From Paracoccus alkenifer (GTDB lineage Bacteria; Pseudomonadota; Alphaproteobacteria; Rhodobacterales; Rhodobacteraceae), in NCBI RefSeq assembly GCF_900108405.1, contig NZ_FNXG01000002.1:62001-126000 (forward strand): a stretch of 64,000 bases of DNA, given 5' to 3'. Under the pieces are notes generated by a model. The model was not told the DNA's origin. It did not search any database and was given only the letters and a program-made list of their open reading frames with translations. This document shows positions 56,099 to 64,000 of the stretch, in pieces. The position numbers and the translations under genes are program-made. Position 1 is the first letter of the stretch; every line of letters starts with the position of its first letter.

Positions 56099-56121
56099 TC
56101 CGGGCCTGCGCGGGTGGCCGC

Positions 56122-57276
56122 ATGAAGGCGTTTCTGATCGCGGGCGAGCCCTCGGGCGACCGCTTGGGCGGCGCGCTGATCGCGGGGCTGCGCGAGCTGG
56201 ACCCGGGGCTGGAGATCGCCGGGATCGGCGGCGAGGCGATGGCGGCGCAGGGGCTTTCCAGCCTGTTTCCCATGTCCGAGCTGTCGCTGATGGGGATCTG
56301 GGAGATCCTGCCCAGATACCGCGCGCTCAAGCGCCGTATCGCGCAGGCCGCACAGGCGGTGGTGGCGGCCGCGCCCGATGTGCTGATCACCATCGACAGC
56401 CCCGATTTCGGCCTGCGGGTGGCGCGGCTGGTGCGGGCGGCGGCGCCGGGGATCCGCACGGTGCATTACGTGGCGCCCTCGGTCTGGGCATGGCGGCCGG
56501 GGCGGGCGGCGAAAATGGCCGAGGTTGTGGACCATGTGCTGGCGATCCTGCCGTTCGAGCCGCCCTTGATGCACACCGCCGGGATGAGCTGCGATTTCGT
56601 CGGCCATCCGGTGGTGGCCGAGCCGGTGGCAACCCCGGCCGAGGCCGCAGCTTTCCGCGCCCGCCACGGCATCGCGCCCGAGGCGCCCCTGGTGCTGTGC
56701 CTGCCCGGCTCGCGGCAGGGCGAGGTCGCCCGGCTGGCCCCGCGTTTCGACGAGGCGTTGATCCGGCTGCGCGACCGGGTGCCCGAGCTGCGGGTGGTGC
56801 TGCCCACGGTGCCGGGGGTGTCCGCGATGGTGGGGCAGATGGTCAGGCGCTGGCCCACCGCCCCGGTCGTCGTGCAGGACAGCGCGGACAAGCGCGCGGC
56901 TTTTGCGGCGGCGGATCTGGCGCTGGCGGCGTCGGGGACGGTCAGTCTGGAACTGGCGGCGAATCAGGTGCCGATGGTGATCGGCTACGACATGGCGCCC
57001 ATGACGCGGGCGCTGCTGGGGATGCTGCTGAAAACCGACACGGTGACGCTGGTCAACCTGGTCACCGACACCCGCGCGGTGCCTGAATTCCTGGGCAGGC
57101 GCTGCCGCCCCGAGCTGATGGCGCCGGCACTGCTGCAACTGCTGGACGACCCGGAGGCGCGCGACGAACAGCTGGCGGCGATGGAGCTGACCATGAACCT
57201 GCTGGGCCGGGGGGGCGAGCCGCCCGGCCTGCGCGCGGCCCGCTCGGTCATCAAGGCGGTCAGAGCGCCGCGGTGA
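56122..57276 (+). CDS. lpxB: Lipid-A-disaccharide synthase
   Basis: The 384-residue GT-19 enzyme has AGEPSGDRLGGALI, SELSLMGIWEILP, IDSPDFGLRVARL, VHYVAPSVWAWRPGRA and LPGSRQGEVARLAP. It joins UDP-diacyl-GlcN to lipid X. The start at 56122 matches the family N-terminus. Its 3' end overlaps the convergent ridA gene by 17 bases. Confidence 0.96.
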   Translation: MKAFLIAGEPSGDRLGGALIAGLRELDPGLEIAGIGGEAMAAQGLSSLFPMSELSLMGIWEILPRYRALKRRIAQAAQAVVAAAPDVLITIDSPDFGLRVARLVRAAAPGIRTVHYVAPSVWAWRPGRAAKMAEVVDHVLAILPFEPPLMHTAGMSCDFVGHPVVAEPVATPAEAAAFRARHGIAPEAPLVLCLPGSRQGEVARLAPRFDEALIRLRDRVPELRVVLPTVPGVSAMVGQMVRRWPTAPVVVQDSADKRAAFAAADLALAASGTVSLELAANQVPMVIGYDMAPMTRALLGMLLKTDTVTLVNLVTDTRAVPEFLGRRCRPELMAPALLQLLDDPEARDEQLAAMELTMNLLGRGGEPPGLRAARSVIKAVRAPR

Positions 57277-57607
57277 CGATCACCTCGACCCGGTAGTCCG
57301 GGGTCGCCAGCCGCGATTCGCCGGTGGCGCGGGCCGGGCAGTGACCCTGCGGCACCCACGCGTCCCAGACCGCGTTCATTTCCGCGAAATCCGCCATGTC
57401 GGCCAGCCAGATCTGGGCGGTCAGCATCCGGGTGCGGTCGGTCCCGGCCTCGGCCAGCAGCCGGTCCACCTCGGCCAGCGCGGTGCGGGTCTGCTGGGCC
57501 ACGTCGTCGCCCGCCTGGCCGACCTGCCCGGCCAGATAGACGATGCCGTTATGAACGACGCCCATGCTCATCCTGGGGCCGCATTCGATCCGTTCGATCC
57601 TGGTCAT
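57260..57607 (-). CDS. RidA family protein
   Basis: The 115-residue protein has HNGIVYLAGQVGQAGDDVAQQTRTALAEVDRLLAEAG and ends GESRLATPDYRVEVIVTAAL, the trimeric YjgF/RidA fold that hydrolyses reactive imines. The Arg of the catalytic site is present as YRVEV. The start at 57607 has GGAGCGTGACC before it. It is transcribed with the TSUP gene, which ends 2 bases upstream. Confidence 0.9.
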   Translation of the reverse strand: MTRIERIECGPRMSMGVVHNGIVYLAGQVGQAGDDVAQQTRTALAEVDRLLAEAGTDRTRMLTAQIWLADMADFAEMNAVWDAWVPQGHCPARATGESRLATPDYRVEVIVTAAL

Positions 57608-57609
57608 GG

Positions 57610-58365
57610 TCACGCTCCGCTTGCCAACCGCCAAAAGAATAGCGCCGTCATGCCGAAACCCACGACCGCGATCAAGCCGCGCAGCACCGGCGCGGGGATG
57701 CTGCGCGCGACCGGCGCGCCCATATAGCCGCCGATGATGGTGCCGCCCGCCACCCACAGCGCCGGCCACCACGCGACCTGCCCCCCGGCGGCAAAGATCC
57801 CGAGGCTGATCATCGACAGGGCAAAGGACAGCCAGGTCTTCAGCCCGTTCATCTCGACCAGATCGGTCATCCCCCACAGCGCAAACAGCGCCAGCAGCAC
57901 GATCCCCAGCCCGCCGTTGAAATACCCGCCGTAGACCGCGACCGGAATCATGGTGCCGGCCCCGAACGCCGCGACGCCCCCGCGATAGCGCGAGGCAAAG
58001 TCGCGCAGCCGCCCGCCCGCCATGAACACCAGCGTCGCAGCCAGCAGCAGGAACGGGACCAGCACGGCGAAAGCCTCGTTCGAGGACACCAGCAGCAGCG
58101 CCGAGCCGGCGGACCCGCCCGCCATTGTCAGCACCGTCAGGCGCAGAAACAGCCTGCGCGGCAGGCGCGCGATTTCCCGGCGGAACCCGATCGCGGCCGA
58201 CAGATACCCGGGCAGCGCCGCCACCGTGCTGGTCGCATTGGCCGACACCACCGGCACCCCCACGAACACCAGCGCGGGAAAGGTGATGAAGGTGCCGCCC
58301 CCGGCCACCGCATTGAGCATCCCCCCGACAAATCCGGCGATGAGCAGCAAGAGGATTTCGGTCAC
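57610..58365 (-). CDS. TSUP family (TauE/SafE) permease
   Basis: The 251-residue membrane protein has about eight helices. The family pattern LIAGFVGGMLNAVAGGGTFITFPALV is repeated in the second half (VAVYGGYFNGGLGIVLLALFA). TSUP proteins export sulfite, sulfoacetate or other anions. The window also contains the taurine pathway 20 kb away, but no direct link is visible. The GTG start at 58365 has AGGAG 6 bases upstream. Confidence 0.88.
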   Translation of the reverse strand: MTEILLLLIAGFVGGMLNAVAGGGTFITFPALVFVGVPVVSANATSTVAALPGYLSAAIGFRREIARLPRRLFLRLTVLTMAGGSAGSALLLVSSNEAFAVLVPFLLLAATLVFMAGGRLRDFASRYRGGVAAFGAGTMIPVAVYGGYFNGGLGIVLLALFALWGMTDLVEMNGLKTWLSFALSMISLGIFAAGGQVAWWPALWVAGGTIIGGYMGAPVARSIPAPVLRGLIAVVGFGMTALFFWRLASGA

Positions 58366-58498
58366 GGACAGCTCCTGTCAGTTGCAGCGCGCGCCACACT
58401 GGCCGCAGCCGAGGGGCAGGGCAAGAGCCGCCGCCGGATGGTTTCCGGCAGGCGGGAACGGATGATCCGGCTTGGCCCGGCATCTCGCTGCATGGGAT

Positions 58499-58572
58499 TG
58501 GAGCGGGTGAAGGGAATCGAACCCTCGTCGTAAGCTTGGGAAGCTTCTGCTCTACCATTGAGCTACACCCGC
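58499..58572 (-). tRNA. tRNA-Gly (anticodon CCC)
   Basis: On the minus strand, the acceptor GCGGGTG pairs with CACCCGC, followed by discriminator T and encoded CCA. The anticodon loop TTCCCAA gives CCC, and the T arm is GAGGG-TTCGATT-CCCTT (one G-T). Confidence 0.95.
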
Positions 58573-58633
58573 GGCTTGGCTGCGATATACAATGCCGCCG
58601 CCCGGGTCAAGCGGGCAGTCGGCCGCCGCCGCC

Positions 58634-58659
58634 GCTTCTTCCTTGGGAAAATATTCCCG
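58634..58659. repeat. Dispersed intergenic repeat core, copy G
   Basis: It begins GCTTCTTCCTTGGG and continues AAAATATTCCCG, a slightly diverged core between tRNA-Gly and the DUF1489 gene. Confidence 0.5.
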
Positions 58660-58690
58660 CCGGAGGCTCTGGCGCGCGCTCGCGGACCTG

Positions 58691-59122
58691 CTAGAGCAGC
58701 CCCATCTCGGTCAGTTCGCGGACCAGTTCCGGGGGCAGGGCGTCCTCGCTGGCGCGGCCGGGCGGCAGGTCGGGGGGCGCGTCCTTGGGTTGCAGGTAGC
58801 GCCAGCCCTGGAACGGCCGGCGGGGCAGGGCGGCCACGCGCACCAGATCCCGGTCGAGGATCAGCGCGCATCGGGTGATGCCGTCGGCGCCGATCCGCTC
58901 TTGCAGATCCAGCAGCCGCTGCCGTGCCAGCATCACGCCCCGGAACACCCAGTAGATCGAGCCGCCGTCCAGCAGTTCTTCGGCGCGTTTCGGGCGCATC
59001 CGCGTGACATGGACCGCGGGGCCTGCGCCAAAGCGTTCCCGCTGCCATTGTTCCAGATCCTCGGGGCCGTCGGCGCCGACGCACAGCTTCATCATGTGGA
59101 TGGGGGCGGTCATGGGGCCCAT
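58691..59122 (-). CDS. DUF1489 family protein
   Basis: The 143-residue protein contains MMKLCVGADGPEDLEQWQRERFGAG, VTRMRPKRAEELLDGGSIYWVFRGVMLARQRLLDL and RCALILDRDLVRVAALPRRPFQGWRYL, the DUF1489 pattern common in alphaproteobacteria. Function is unknown. The ATG at 59122 has AAGGGGG 7 bases upstream and is preferred to the ATG at 59113. Confidence 0.85.
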   Translation of the reverse strand: MGPMTAPIHMMKLCVGADGPEDLEQWQRERFGAGPAVHVTRMRPKRAEELLDGGSIYWVFRGVMLARQRLLDLQERIGADGITRCALILDRDLVRVAALPRRPFQGWRYLQPKDAPPDLPPGRASEDALPPELVRELTEMGLL

Positions 59123-59258
59123 ATAATCCCCCTTGCGGCGGGTTAACAGGGGCCGCCCGGTCCGGGCGGAAACCGGCGCAGCCTGGAAAAAGCGCCCGCC
59201 TGCCGCGGGTTGCGACCGCCTGCCGCAGGGCGTAGGGGATCGTGGAAAGGATGCTCTC

Positions 59259-60467
59259 ATGACTTCGCAAAACTCTGGTGGTGCCGGGCTGCGGCAGGGG
59301 GAACTGATTGCCATGCTGGCATTCCTGTTCGCCACGGTCGCCTTTTCCATGGATGCCATGCTGCCGGCGCTGCCCCAGATCGCGGCCGAGCTGATCCCGG
59401 GCGACGTGAACCGTGCGCAGCTGGTGCTGACCAGTTTCATGGCGGGCATGGGGGTGGGCACGCTGTTTGCGGGGCCGGTCTCGGACGCGCTGGGGCGCAA
59501 GCCGGCGATGGCGATCGGGCTGACCATCTATCTGGTCTTTTCGATCGTGGCGATGTTCGCCAACTCGCTTGAGGCGCTGCTGCTGGCCCGTTTCGCGCAG
59601 GGGCTGGGCGCGGCCTCGCCCCGGATCGTGGGCACCGCGCTGGTGCGCGACCTGTATTCGGGGCGCGAGATGGCGCGGATCACCAGCTTTATCATGATGG
59701 TGTTCATGATCGTGCCGGCCATGGCGCCGCTGATCGGGCAGGGCTTCATCGCGGTGCTGGGCTGGCGCGGCGTGTTCATCGGCTGCTTCATGTTCGGGAC
59801 GATAGGCTGGTTGTGGCTGGGCCTGCGCCAGCCCGAGACGCTGGCCCCGCAGGCCCGCCGTCCCCTGCGTCTGGGCCATCTGTGGGCCGGCATGCGCGAG
59901 GTGCTGTCGGACCGGCAGGTGGTGCTGAGCACGATCACCATGACGATGGGGTTCGCGCAGATGTTCGCGCTGCTGTCCACCGCCCAGCAGCTGTTCGGCG
60001 AGACCTATGGGCAGGGAGACCGCTTTCCCCTGTGGTTCGCCGCCATGGCGCTGCTGGCGTCGCTGGGCACGTTGATCAATTCGCGGCTGGTGATGCGGGT
60101 GGGCATGCGGATGATCGCGCGCACCGCCTATCTGGCGCAGATTTTCGTCTCGGGCGCGTTCCTGCTGGTGCTGGAGGGCGGGCTGCTGCCGCCGGCGCTG
60201 CAATTCCCCGTGTTCTTTCTGTGGGCGGTCGGCATCTTTACCATGGCGGGGCTGACGTTTGGCAACCTCAACGCGCTGGCGATGCAGCGGATGGGACATA
60301 TCGCCGGGCTGACGGCCTCGATCGTGGCGGCGCTGTCCACGCTGGGGGCGGTGCTGATCGCGGCACCGGTGGGGCTGGCCTATGACGGCACCGCCATGCC
60401 CGTGGCGGTCGCGGCGCTGGCCTGTTCGGCGCTGGCCTGGGCGATCATGGGGCTGATGCGGGGCTGA
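59259..60467 (+). CDS. MFS transporter, Bcr/CflA-type drug efflux
   Basis: The 402-residue protein has 12 membrane helices. The motif-A loop GPVSDALGRKPAMAIGL and motif-C-like MVFMIVPAMAPLIGQ fit the Bcr/CflA drug:proton antiporter group. AALPQIAAEL in helix 1 is also typical. Its substrate is unknown. The ATG at 59259 follows GGAAAGG. The gene is divergent from DUF1489. Confidence 0.88.
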   Translation: MTSQNSGGAGLRQGELIAMLAFLFATVAFSMDAMLPALPQIAAELIPGDVNRAQLVLTSFMAGMGVGTLFAGPVSDALGRKPAMAIGLTIYLVFSIVAMFANSLEALLLARFAQGLGAASPRIVGTALVRDLYSGREMARITSFIMMVFMIVPAMAPLIGQGFIAVLGWRGVFIGCFMFGTIGWLWLGLRQPETLAPQARRPLRLGHLWAGMREVLSDRQVVLSTITMTMGFAQMFALLSTAQQLFGETYGQGDRFPLWFAAMALLASLGTLINSRLVMRVGMRMIARTAYLAQIFVSGAFLLVLEGGLLPPALQFPVFFLWAVGIFTMAGLTFGNLNALAMQRMGHIAGLTASIVAALSTLGAVLIAAPVGLAYDGTAMPVAVAALACSALAWAIMGLMRG

Positions 60468-60483
60468 CGGCCGGGCCGGGCGG

Positions 60484-60511
60484 TTGACTCTGCCCGCCCC
60501 GCGGCTATAAG
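60484..60511 (+). promoter_or_regulatory. Sigma-70-type promoter of rpsD
   Basis: TTGACT (60484-60489) and TATAAG (60506-60511) each match the consensus in five of six positions and lie 16 bp apart. Transcription should begin near 60518, giving an untranslated leader of about 95 bases that contains a long hairpin. Confidence 0.78.
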
Positions 60512-60536
60512 CGCCGCTTCCATTGGTGTTGGTGGA

Positions 60537-60570
60537 CCCCGCAAGGGGAAGCCTGTCGCCCCATGCGGGG
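60537..60570 (+). promoter_or_regulatory. Leader hairpin upstream of rpsD
   Basis: CCCCGCAAGGGG and CCCCATGCGGGG pair over 11 of 12 positions (one A-A mismatch) around a 10-base loop, AAGCCTGTCG. It lies midway between the promoter and the ribosome site. S4 is an RNA-binding autoregulator in other bacteria, so this could be its operator; that is not shown by sequence alone. Confidence 0.55.
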
Positions 60571-60613
60571 GAAAGGACAACGCCCTTCTGCAACGAACTG
60601 AAGGAGATCAGCG

Positions 60614-61231
60614 ATGACCAAACGCACCGCTGCCAAATACAAGATCGACCGCCGCATGGGCGAAAACATCTGGGGCCGTGCCAAATCCCCGGTGAACAAG
60701 CGTGAATACGGCCCCGGCCAGCACGGCCAGCGCCGCAAGCAGAAACTGTCGGATTTCGGCACCCAGCTGCGGGCGAAGCAAAAGCTCAAGGGCTATTACG
60801 GCGACCTGACCGAAAAGCAGTTCCGCCGCATCTACGCCGAGGCCGTGCGTGTGCGCGGTGACACCGGCGAAAACCTGATCGGCCTGCTGGAGCGTCGGCT
60901 GGACGCGGTGGTCTATCGCGCGAAATTCGTGCCGACCATCTTTGCCTCGCGCCAGTTCATCAACCACGGCCATGTGACCGTGAACGGCAAGCCGGTGAAC
61001 ATCGCGTCCTATCGCGTCAAGGAAGGCGACGTGATCGCCGTGCGCGAGCGTTCGCGCCAGCTGGCCATCGTGCTGGAGGCCGTGGGCCTGGCCGAGCGTG
61101 ACGTGCCCGATTACATCGACGCCGACCACAACAAGATGACCGCGACCTTTGTGCGCACCCCGGAACTGGGCGACGTGCCCTATGCGGTGGTGATGGAACC
61201 GAACCTGGTCGTCGAATTCTATTCGCGCTAA
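60614..61231 (+). CDS. rpsD: 30S ribosomal protein S4
   Basis: The 205-residue primary 16S rRNA-binding protein has an N-terminal basic region ([20 protein letters not shown]) and the S4 RNA-binding domain ([46 protein letters not shown]). It stands alone, outside the alpha operon, as is common in alphaproteobacteria. It has a strong AAGGAG ribosome site, its own promoter and its own terminator. Confidence 0.98.
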   Translation: MTKRTAAKYKIDRRMGENIWGRAKSPVNKREYGPGQHGQRRKQKLSDFGTQLRAKQKLKGYYGDLTEKQFRRIYAEAVRVRGDTGENLIGLLERRLDAVVYRAKFVPTIFASRQFINHGHVTVNGKPVNIASYRVKEGDVIAVRERSRQLAIVLEAVGLAERDVPDYIDADHNKMTATFVRTPELGDVPYAVVMEPNLVVEFYSR

Positions 61232-61273
61232 GAAGTTCATCCTATTTGCGCAGATTTGGCGCAAACGGGTTGC

Positions 61274-61302
61274 AAGGGCCGTCCTTCGGGGCGGCCCTTT
61301 TT
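61274..61302 (+). terminator. Intrinsic terminator of rpsD
   Basis: AAGGGCCG and CGGCCCTT form a perfect 8-bp stem around a 10-base loop (with a possible inner CC/GG pair), followed by a T-rich run (five T from 61298). It starts 42 bases after the rpsD stop. Confidence 0.88.
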
Positions 61303-61322
61303 CCTTGCGTCGCCGCCGGACC

Positions 61323-61366
61323 GGGGCTCTGCCCCGGACCCCGGGATATTTGGGGCAAGATGAAGC
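61323..61366. repeat. Dispersed intergenic repeat, copy H (reverse), with hairpin
   Basis: A GGGGC-TCT-GCCCC hairpin (61323-61335) is followed by the inverted core (61339-61366: CCCCGGGATATTTGGGG, then GATGAAGC). An ATG at 61360 lies inside the repeat and is in frame with scpA, which argues against using it as the start. Confidence 0.7.
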
Positions 61367-61413
61367 AGCGGGCAGAGGTTGACAGCGCGGGCGTCGGTTT
61401 CCATGGGTGGGGG

Positions 61414-62178
61414 ATGCAGCAAGTGCCCGCCAATACCGACAGCATCCCGCGCCCCGACGAGGCGCTGATCGTCGATGTGCCCGGTTACGACGGGCCGCTG
61501 GACCTGCTTTTGACTCTGGCGCGGACGCAAAAGGTCGATCTGATGCAGATCAGCGTTCTGGCGCTGGCCGAGCAGTATCTGGACTTTATCGAGCGCGCGC
61601 GCAGCCTGCGGATCGAGCTGGCGGCGGATTACCTGGTGATGGCGGCGTGGCTGGCCTATCTCAAGTCGCGGCTGCTGCTGCCGCCCGATCCGCTGGCCGA
61701 GGGGCCTTCGGCCGAGGATCTGGCCGCGCATCTGGCCTTTCAGCTCGAACGCTTGCAGGCGATGCGCGAGGCGGCGGCGCGGCTGATGGGGCGGGCGCGG
61801 CTGGGGCAGGACCGTTTCGCCCGCGGGGCGCCGGAAACCGTGGCGCGGACGCGCGAAATCAGGTGGCAGGCGGGGCTGATCGAGTTGATGCAGGCCTATG
61901 CGCGCTTGCGCACCCGCGACGAGTTCCGCCCCTATGCCTATGACCGCCGCGACATCTGGTCGCTTGAGGATGCGTTGGACCGGATGCGCCGGATGATCGG
62001 CCACAGGGGCGGCTGGACCGATCTGATGGGCTTTCTGCCCGAGGGCTGGGCCACGCCGGCGCGGCGACGCTCGGCCACGGCGGCGACATTTGCGGCCTCG
62101 CTGGAGCTGGCGCGGCAAGGGCGGGTCGAGCTGCGGCAAGAGGCGGTTTTCGCCCCCATCTCGGTGCGCCCGCGATGA
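61414..62178 (+). CDS. scpA: Segregation and condensation protein A
   Basis: The 254-residue kleisin contains LIVDVPGYDGPLDLLLTLARTQKVDLMQISVLALAEQYLDFI, LAADYLVMAAWLAYLKSRLLLP and a C-terminal winged-helix region. It links SMC heads in the condensin complex. I chose the ATG at 61414, preceded by GGGTGGGGG, because the in-frame ATG at 61360 falls in an intergenic repeat. The alternative would add 18 residues. scpB overlaps its stop by 4 bases. Confidence 0.9.
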   Translation: MQQVPANTDSIPRPDEALIVDVPGYDGPLDLLLTLARTQKVDLMQISVLALAEQYLDFIERARSLRIELAADYLVMAAWLAYLKSRLLLPPDPLAEGPSAEDLAAHLAFQLERLQAMREAAARLMGRARLGQDRFARGAPETVARTREIRWQAGLIELMQAYARLRTRDEFRPYAYDRRDIWSLEDALDRMRRMIGHRGGWTDLMGFLPEGWATPARRRSATAATFAASLELARQGRVELRQEAVFAPISVRPR

Positions 62179-62795
62179 ATCCGCCACCCGAGGATCAGCA
62201 GGAACGCATGGTCGAGGCGCTGCTGTTTGCCGCAGCCCAGCCGCTGAGCGTGCAGGATCTGGCGCGGCGGATGCCGGCGGGCTGCGATCCGGCCGAGGCG
62301 CTGCGCCGGCTGCGCGCGCGCCATGTCGGGCGCGGGGTCGAACTGGTCCGCGTGGGTGATGCCTGGGCGTTCCGCACCGCCGCCGACCTGGGATTCCTGA
62401 TGCAGGAGCAGGTGGTCGAGACCCGCCGCCTGTCCCGCGCCGGGACCGAAACCCTGGCCATCGTCGCCTATCACCAGCCCGTTACCCGCGCCGAGATCGA
62501 GGAAATCCGCGGCGTCTCGGTCAGCCGTGGCACGCTGGACCAGCTGATCGAAATGGGCTGGGTCCGGCTGGGCCGCCGCCGCCAGACCCCCGGCCGCCCG
62601 GTGACCTTTGTGGTGACCGAGGCGTTTCTGGACCACTTCGGGCTGGCCAGCGCCAGCGATCTGCCGGGGCTGGCAGAGCTGCGAGCGGCCGGGCTGCTGG
62701 ACAGCCGGGCAGGCGCGATGCCGGGGCTTGCGCCGGATCCTGAGGACGCCGATAGTCATGCGGACGGGCCGGGGGACGATCTTTTCGGCGATTGA
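62175..62795 (+). CDS. scpB: Segregation and condensation protein B
   Basis: The 206-residue protein has tandem winged helices: MVEALLFAAAQPLSVQDLARRMP, then LSRAGTETLAIVAYHQPVTRAEIEEIRGVSVSRGTLDQLIEMGWVRLGRRRQTPGRPVTFVVTEAFLDHFGL. It dimerises and binds ScpA in the SMC complex. It overlaps scpA (ATGA). The C-terminus is acidic (DSHADGPGDDLFGD). Confidence 0.94.
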   Translation: MNPPPEDQQERMVEALLFAAAQPLSVQDLARRMPAGCDPAEALRRLRARHVGRGVELVRVGDAWAFRTAADLGFLMQEQVVETRRLSRAGTETLAIVAYHQPVTRAEIEEIRGVSVSRGTLDQLIEMGWVRLGRRRQTPGRPVTFVVTEAFLDHFGLASASDLPGLAELRAAGLLDSRAGAMPGLAPDPEDADSHADGPGDDLFGD

Positions 62796-62847
62796 GTCGC
62801 GCAATCACAATGGCTTGCGCCGAATCCTGCGCATGAGAGGCTGCACC

Positions 62848-63054
62848 ATGAATGCCAATCGCCTGATCTCCATGCTGATCCGCCGCCTGATGAACTGGGG
62901 CATGGACAAGGGGATCGACCTCTATGCCCGGCGCAGCGGTGGCACCGCGGCCGACGGCAAGCCCACCCCCGCCGCGCAGAAACAGGCCCGGACCGCGCGT
63001 GAGACCGCCAAGCGCGCCCGGCAGGCGGCGCGGATCACCCGCAAGCTGCGCTAG
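62848..63054 (+). CDS. Small basic protein of unknown function
   Basis: The 68-residue protein has an N-terminal amphipathic segment, MNANRLISMLIRRLMNWGMD, and a Lys/Arg/Ala-rich helix at the end (KQARTARETAKRARQAARIT). I recall similar short proteins behind scpB in Rhodobacteraceae but cannot name a family. The ATG at 62848 has GAGAGG 7 bases upstream. It is probably the last gene of the scp operon and is convergent with dcd. Confidence 0.65.
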   Translation: MNANRLISMLIRRLMNWGMDKGIDLYARRSGGTAADGKPTPAAQKQARTARETAKRARQAARITRKLR

Positions 63055-63057
63055 CCC

Positions 63058-64000
63058 TTAGCCGCGGAACTGCTTGGCGAGCTTCAGCCCCTGGCCCTGG
63101 TAGTTCGAGGCGATGCCGGCGCCGTAAAGTCGGTCGGGCGGCGCGGCCATGCGTTCATAGACCAGCCGGCCGACGACCTGCCCGTGTTCCAGCGCGAAAG
63201 GCGCCTCGTGGCAGCGCACCTCCAGCACGCCGCGCGCGCCCGCGCCGCCGGGGCCGTGGCCGAAACCGGGGTCGAAGAAACCGGCGTAATGGACCCGGAA
63301 TTCGCCCACCATCGCCAGATAGGGCGACATTTCCGCAGCATATCCGGGCGGGATCGTCACTGATTCGCGGCTGACGAGGATGTAGAACGCGCCGGGGTCG
63401 AGGATCAGGCGGCCTTCGTCCGTGCGCAGCTCGTCCCAGAAGTCCCGCGCGCGGTAGCCGCCGATGCGGTCGAGGTCGATCACCCCGCTGTGCGGGCGCG
63501 CCCGATAGCCGACCAGATCGCCCGAAACCGGCCTCAGATCGACCGAGAACCCCAGCCCGCCGTCGATCAGCGGCTCGCCATCGACCAGCGGCTGCGTGCC
63601 GTGCAGAGCCGCCAGCGCCGGGTCGTCCAGCGCAGCCTGACCGTGCCGCAGCCGCAGCTGGTTCAGCCGCATCCCCGGCCGCACCAGCACCGAAAAGCTG
63701 CGCGGGCAGATCTCGGCGTAAAGCGGGCCGTCGTAGCCGGGGGGAAGGCGGTCGAACTCGGTCCCGTCGTCGGTCACCAGCCGTGTCAGCAGGTCGAGCC
63801 GCCCGGTCGAGGATTTGGCGTTCGCGACCGCCTCGACCGCTTGCGGCAGGGCCAGCCGTTCCTGCAACGGCACCAGATAGACGCAGCCTTTTTCCAGCAC
63901 GGCGCCGCCCGACAGATCCATGCGGTGCATCTCGAAATCCGCCAGCCGGTCGGCGACGCTGCGCCCGCGGCCGGCAAGAAACGACGCCCGCAGCCGCCAG
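63058..64000 (-). CDS. dcd: dCTP deaminase, long alphaproteobacterial form (5' end outside window)
   Basis: The frame runs off the right edge, with the first visible residues WRLRASFLAGRGRSVADRL, so at least 313 residues are present. The Met at 63930 is internal. It converts dCTP to dUTP. Motifs include CVYLVPLQERLALP, AVANAKSSTGRLDLLTRLV, AEICPRSFSVLVRPGMRLNQLRL, FYILVSRESVTIPPGYAAEMSPY and GFFDPGFGHGPGG. Alphaproteobacterial Dcd is roughly twice the length of the E. coli enzyme, being an internal duplication of the dUTPase fold. Confidence 0.92.
   Translation of the reverse strand, partial: WRLRASFLAGRGRSVADRLADFEMHRMDLSGGAVLEKGCVYLVPLQERLALPQAVEAVANAKSSTGRLDLLTRLVTDDGTEFDRLPPGYDGPLYAEICPRSFSVLVRPGMRLNQLRLRHGQAALDDPALAALHGTQPLVDGEPLIDGGLGFSVDLRPVSGDLVGYRARPHSGVIDLDRIGGYRARDFWDELRTDEGRLILDPGAFYILVSRESVTIPPGYAAEMSPYLAMVGEFRVHYAGFFDPGFGHGPGGAGARGVLEVRCHEAPFALEHGQVVGRLVYERMAAPPDRLYGAGIASNYQGQGLKLAKQFRG

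Overview
The window is about 68% G+C chromosomal DNA of an alphaproteobacterium. Protein sequences, gene order (mreBCD-mrdA-rodA; murA-DUF2948-hisD-UPF0262-LMW phosphatase; pyrH to lpxB) and a complete tauXY-type taurine pathway all point to the Rhodobacteraceae, most likely Paracoccus. This is a judgement from sequence memory, not from a search.

Layout. 1-1.9 kb: the edge of an integrated element. A tyrosine recombinase reading frame split by an in-frame TAG lies next to tRNA-Gln(TTG), and the rest of the element lies left of the window. 2-9.2 kb: a BaiN-like flavoprotein, a Kdo/capsule export cluster (kpsT-kpsE-kdsA, no kpsM visible), a uracil-DNA glycosylase relative and an SseB-like gene. 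8.3-14.9 kb (minus strand): the rod-shape cluster mreB-mreC-mreD-mrdA-rodA with a ghrA-like reductase at its end. 15-19 kb (minus): leuA behind a leucine-rich leader peptide and attenuator-like hairpin, a CoA-binding protein, a structured intergenic RNA candidate with its own terminator, a YHS protein and rlmB. 19-27 kb: tRNA-Tyr, a glycosyltransferase-like gene, hisB-hisH (+), then phosphatase, UPF0262, hisD, GNAT, DUF2948, murA and a small gene (-), and tRNA-Thr.

27-38 kb is the catabolic showpiece: a divergent MocR/GntR regulator (tauR), the TRAP transporter tauKLM, a universal stress protein, taurine dehydrogenase tauXY, sulfoacetaldehyde acetyltransferase xsc, a YeiH-type exporter (tauZ) and phosphotransacetylase pta. 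Together they would import taurine, deaminate it to sulfoacetaldehyde, cleave that to sulfite plus acetyl phosphate, export the sulfur oxyanion and make acetyl-CoA. A direct repeat in the tauR-tauK gap looks like the TauR operator.

38-44 kb: a truncated globin, an M48 protease, a 56-aa membrane protein missed by size cut-offs, ppx/gppA, rlmE, an AraC regulator and miaA. 44.4-57.3 kb: an envelope and isoprenoid operon, pyrH-frr-uppS-cdsA-dxr-rseP-bamA-skp-nadD-fabZ-lpxA-lpxI-lpxB, with nadD where many Proteobacteria have lpxD. 57-64 kb: ridA, a TSUP permease, tRNA-Gly, DUF1489, an MFS exporter, rpsD with a clear promoter, leader hairpin and terminator, scpA-scpB, a small conserved-looking gene and dcd, which runs off the right edge.

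A dispersed intergenic repeat (an AAATATCCCGGG-type core, often beside a GGGGC/GCCCC hairpin) occurs about eight times, nearly always just behind a gene. No CRISPR array, IS element or rRNA gene was seen.
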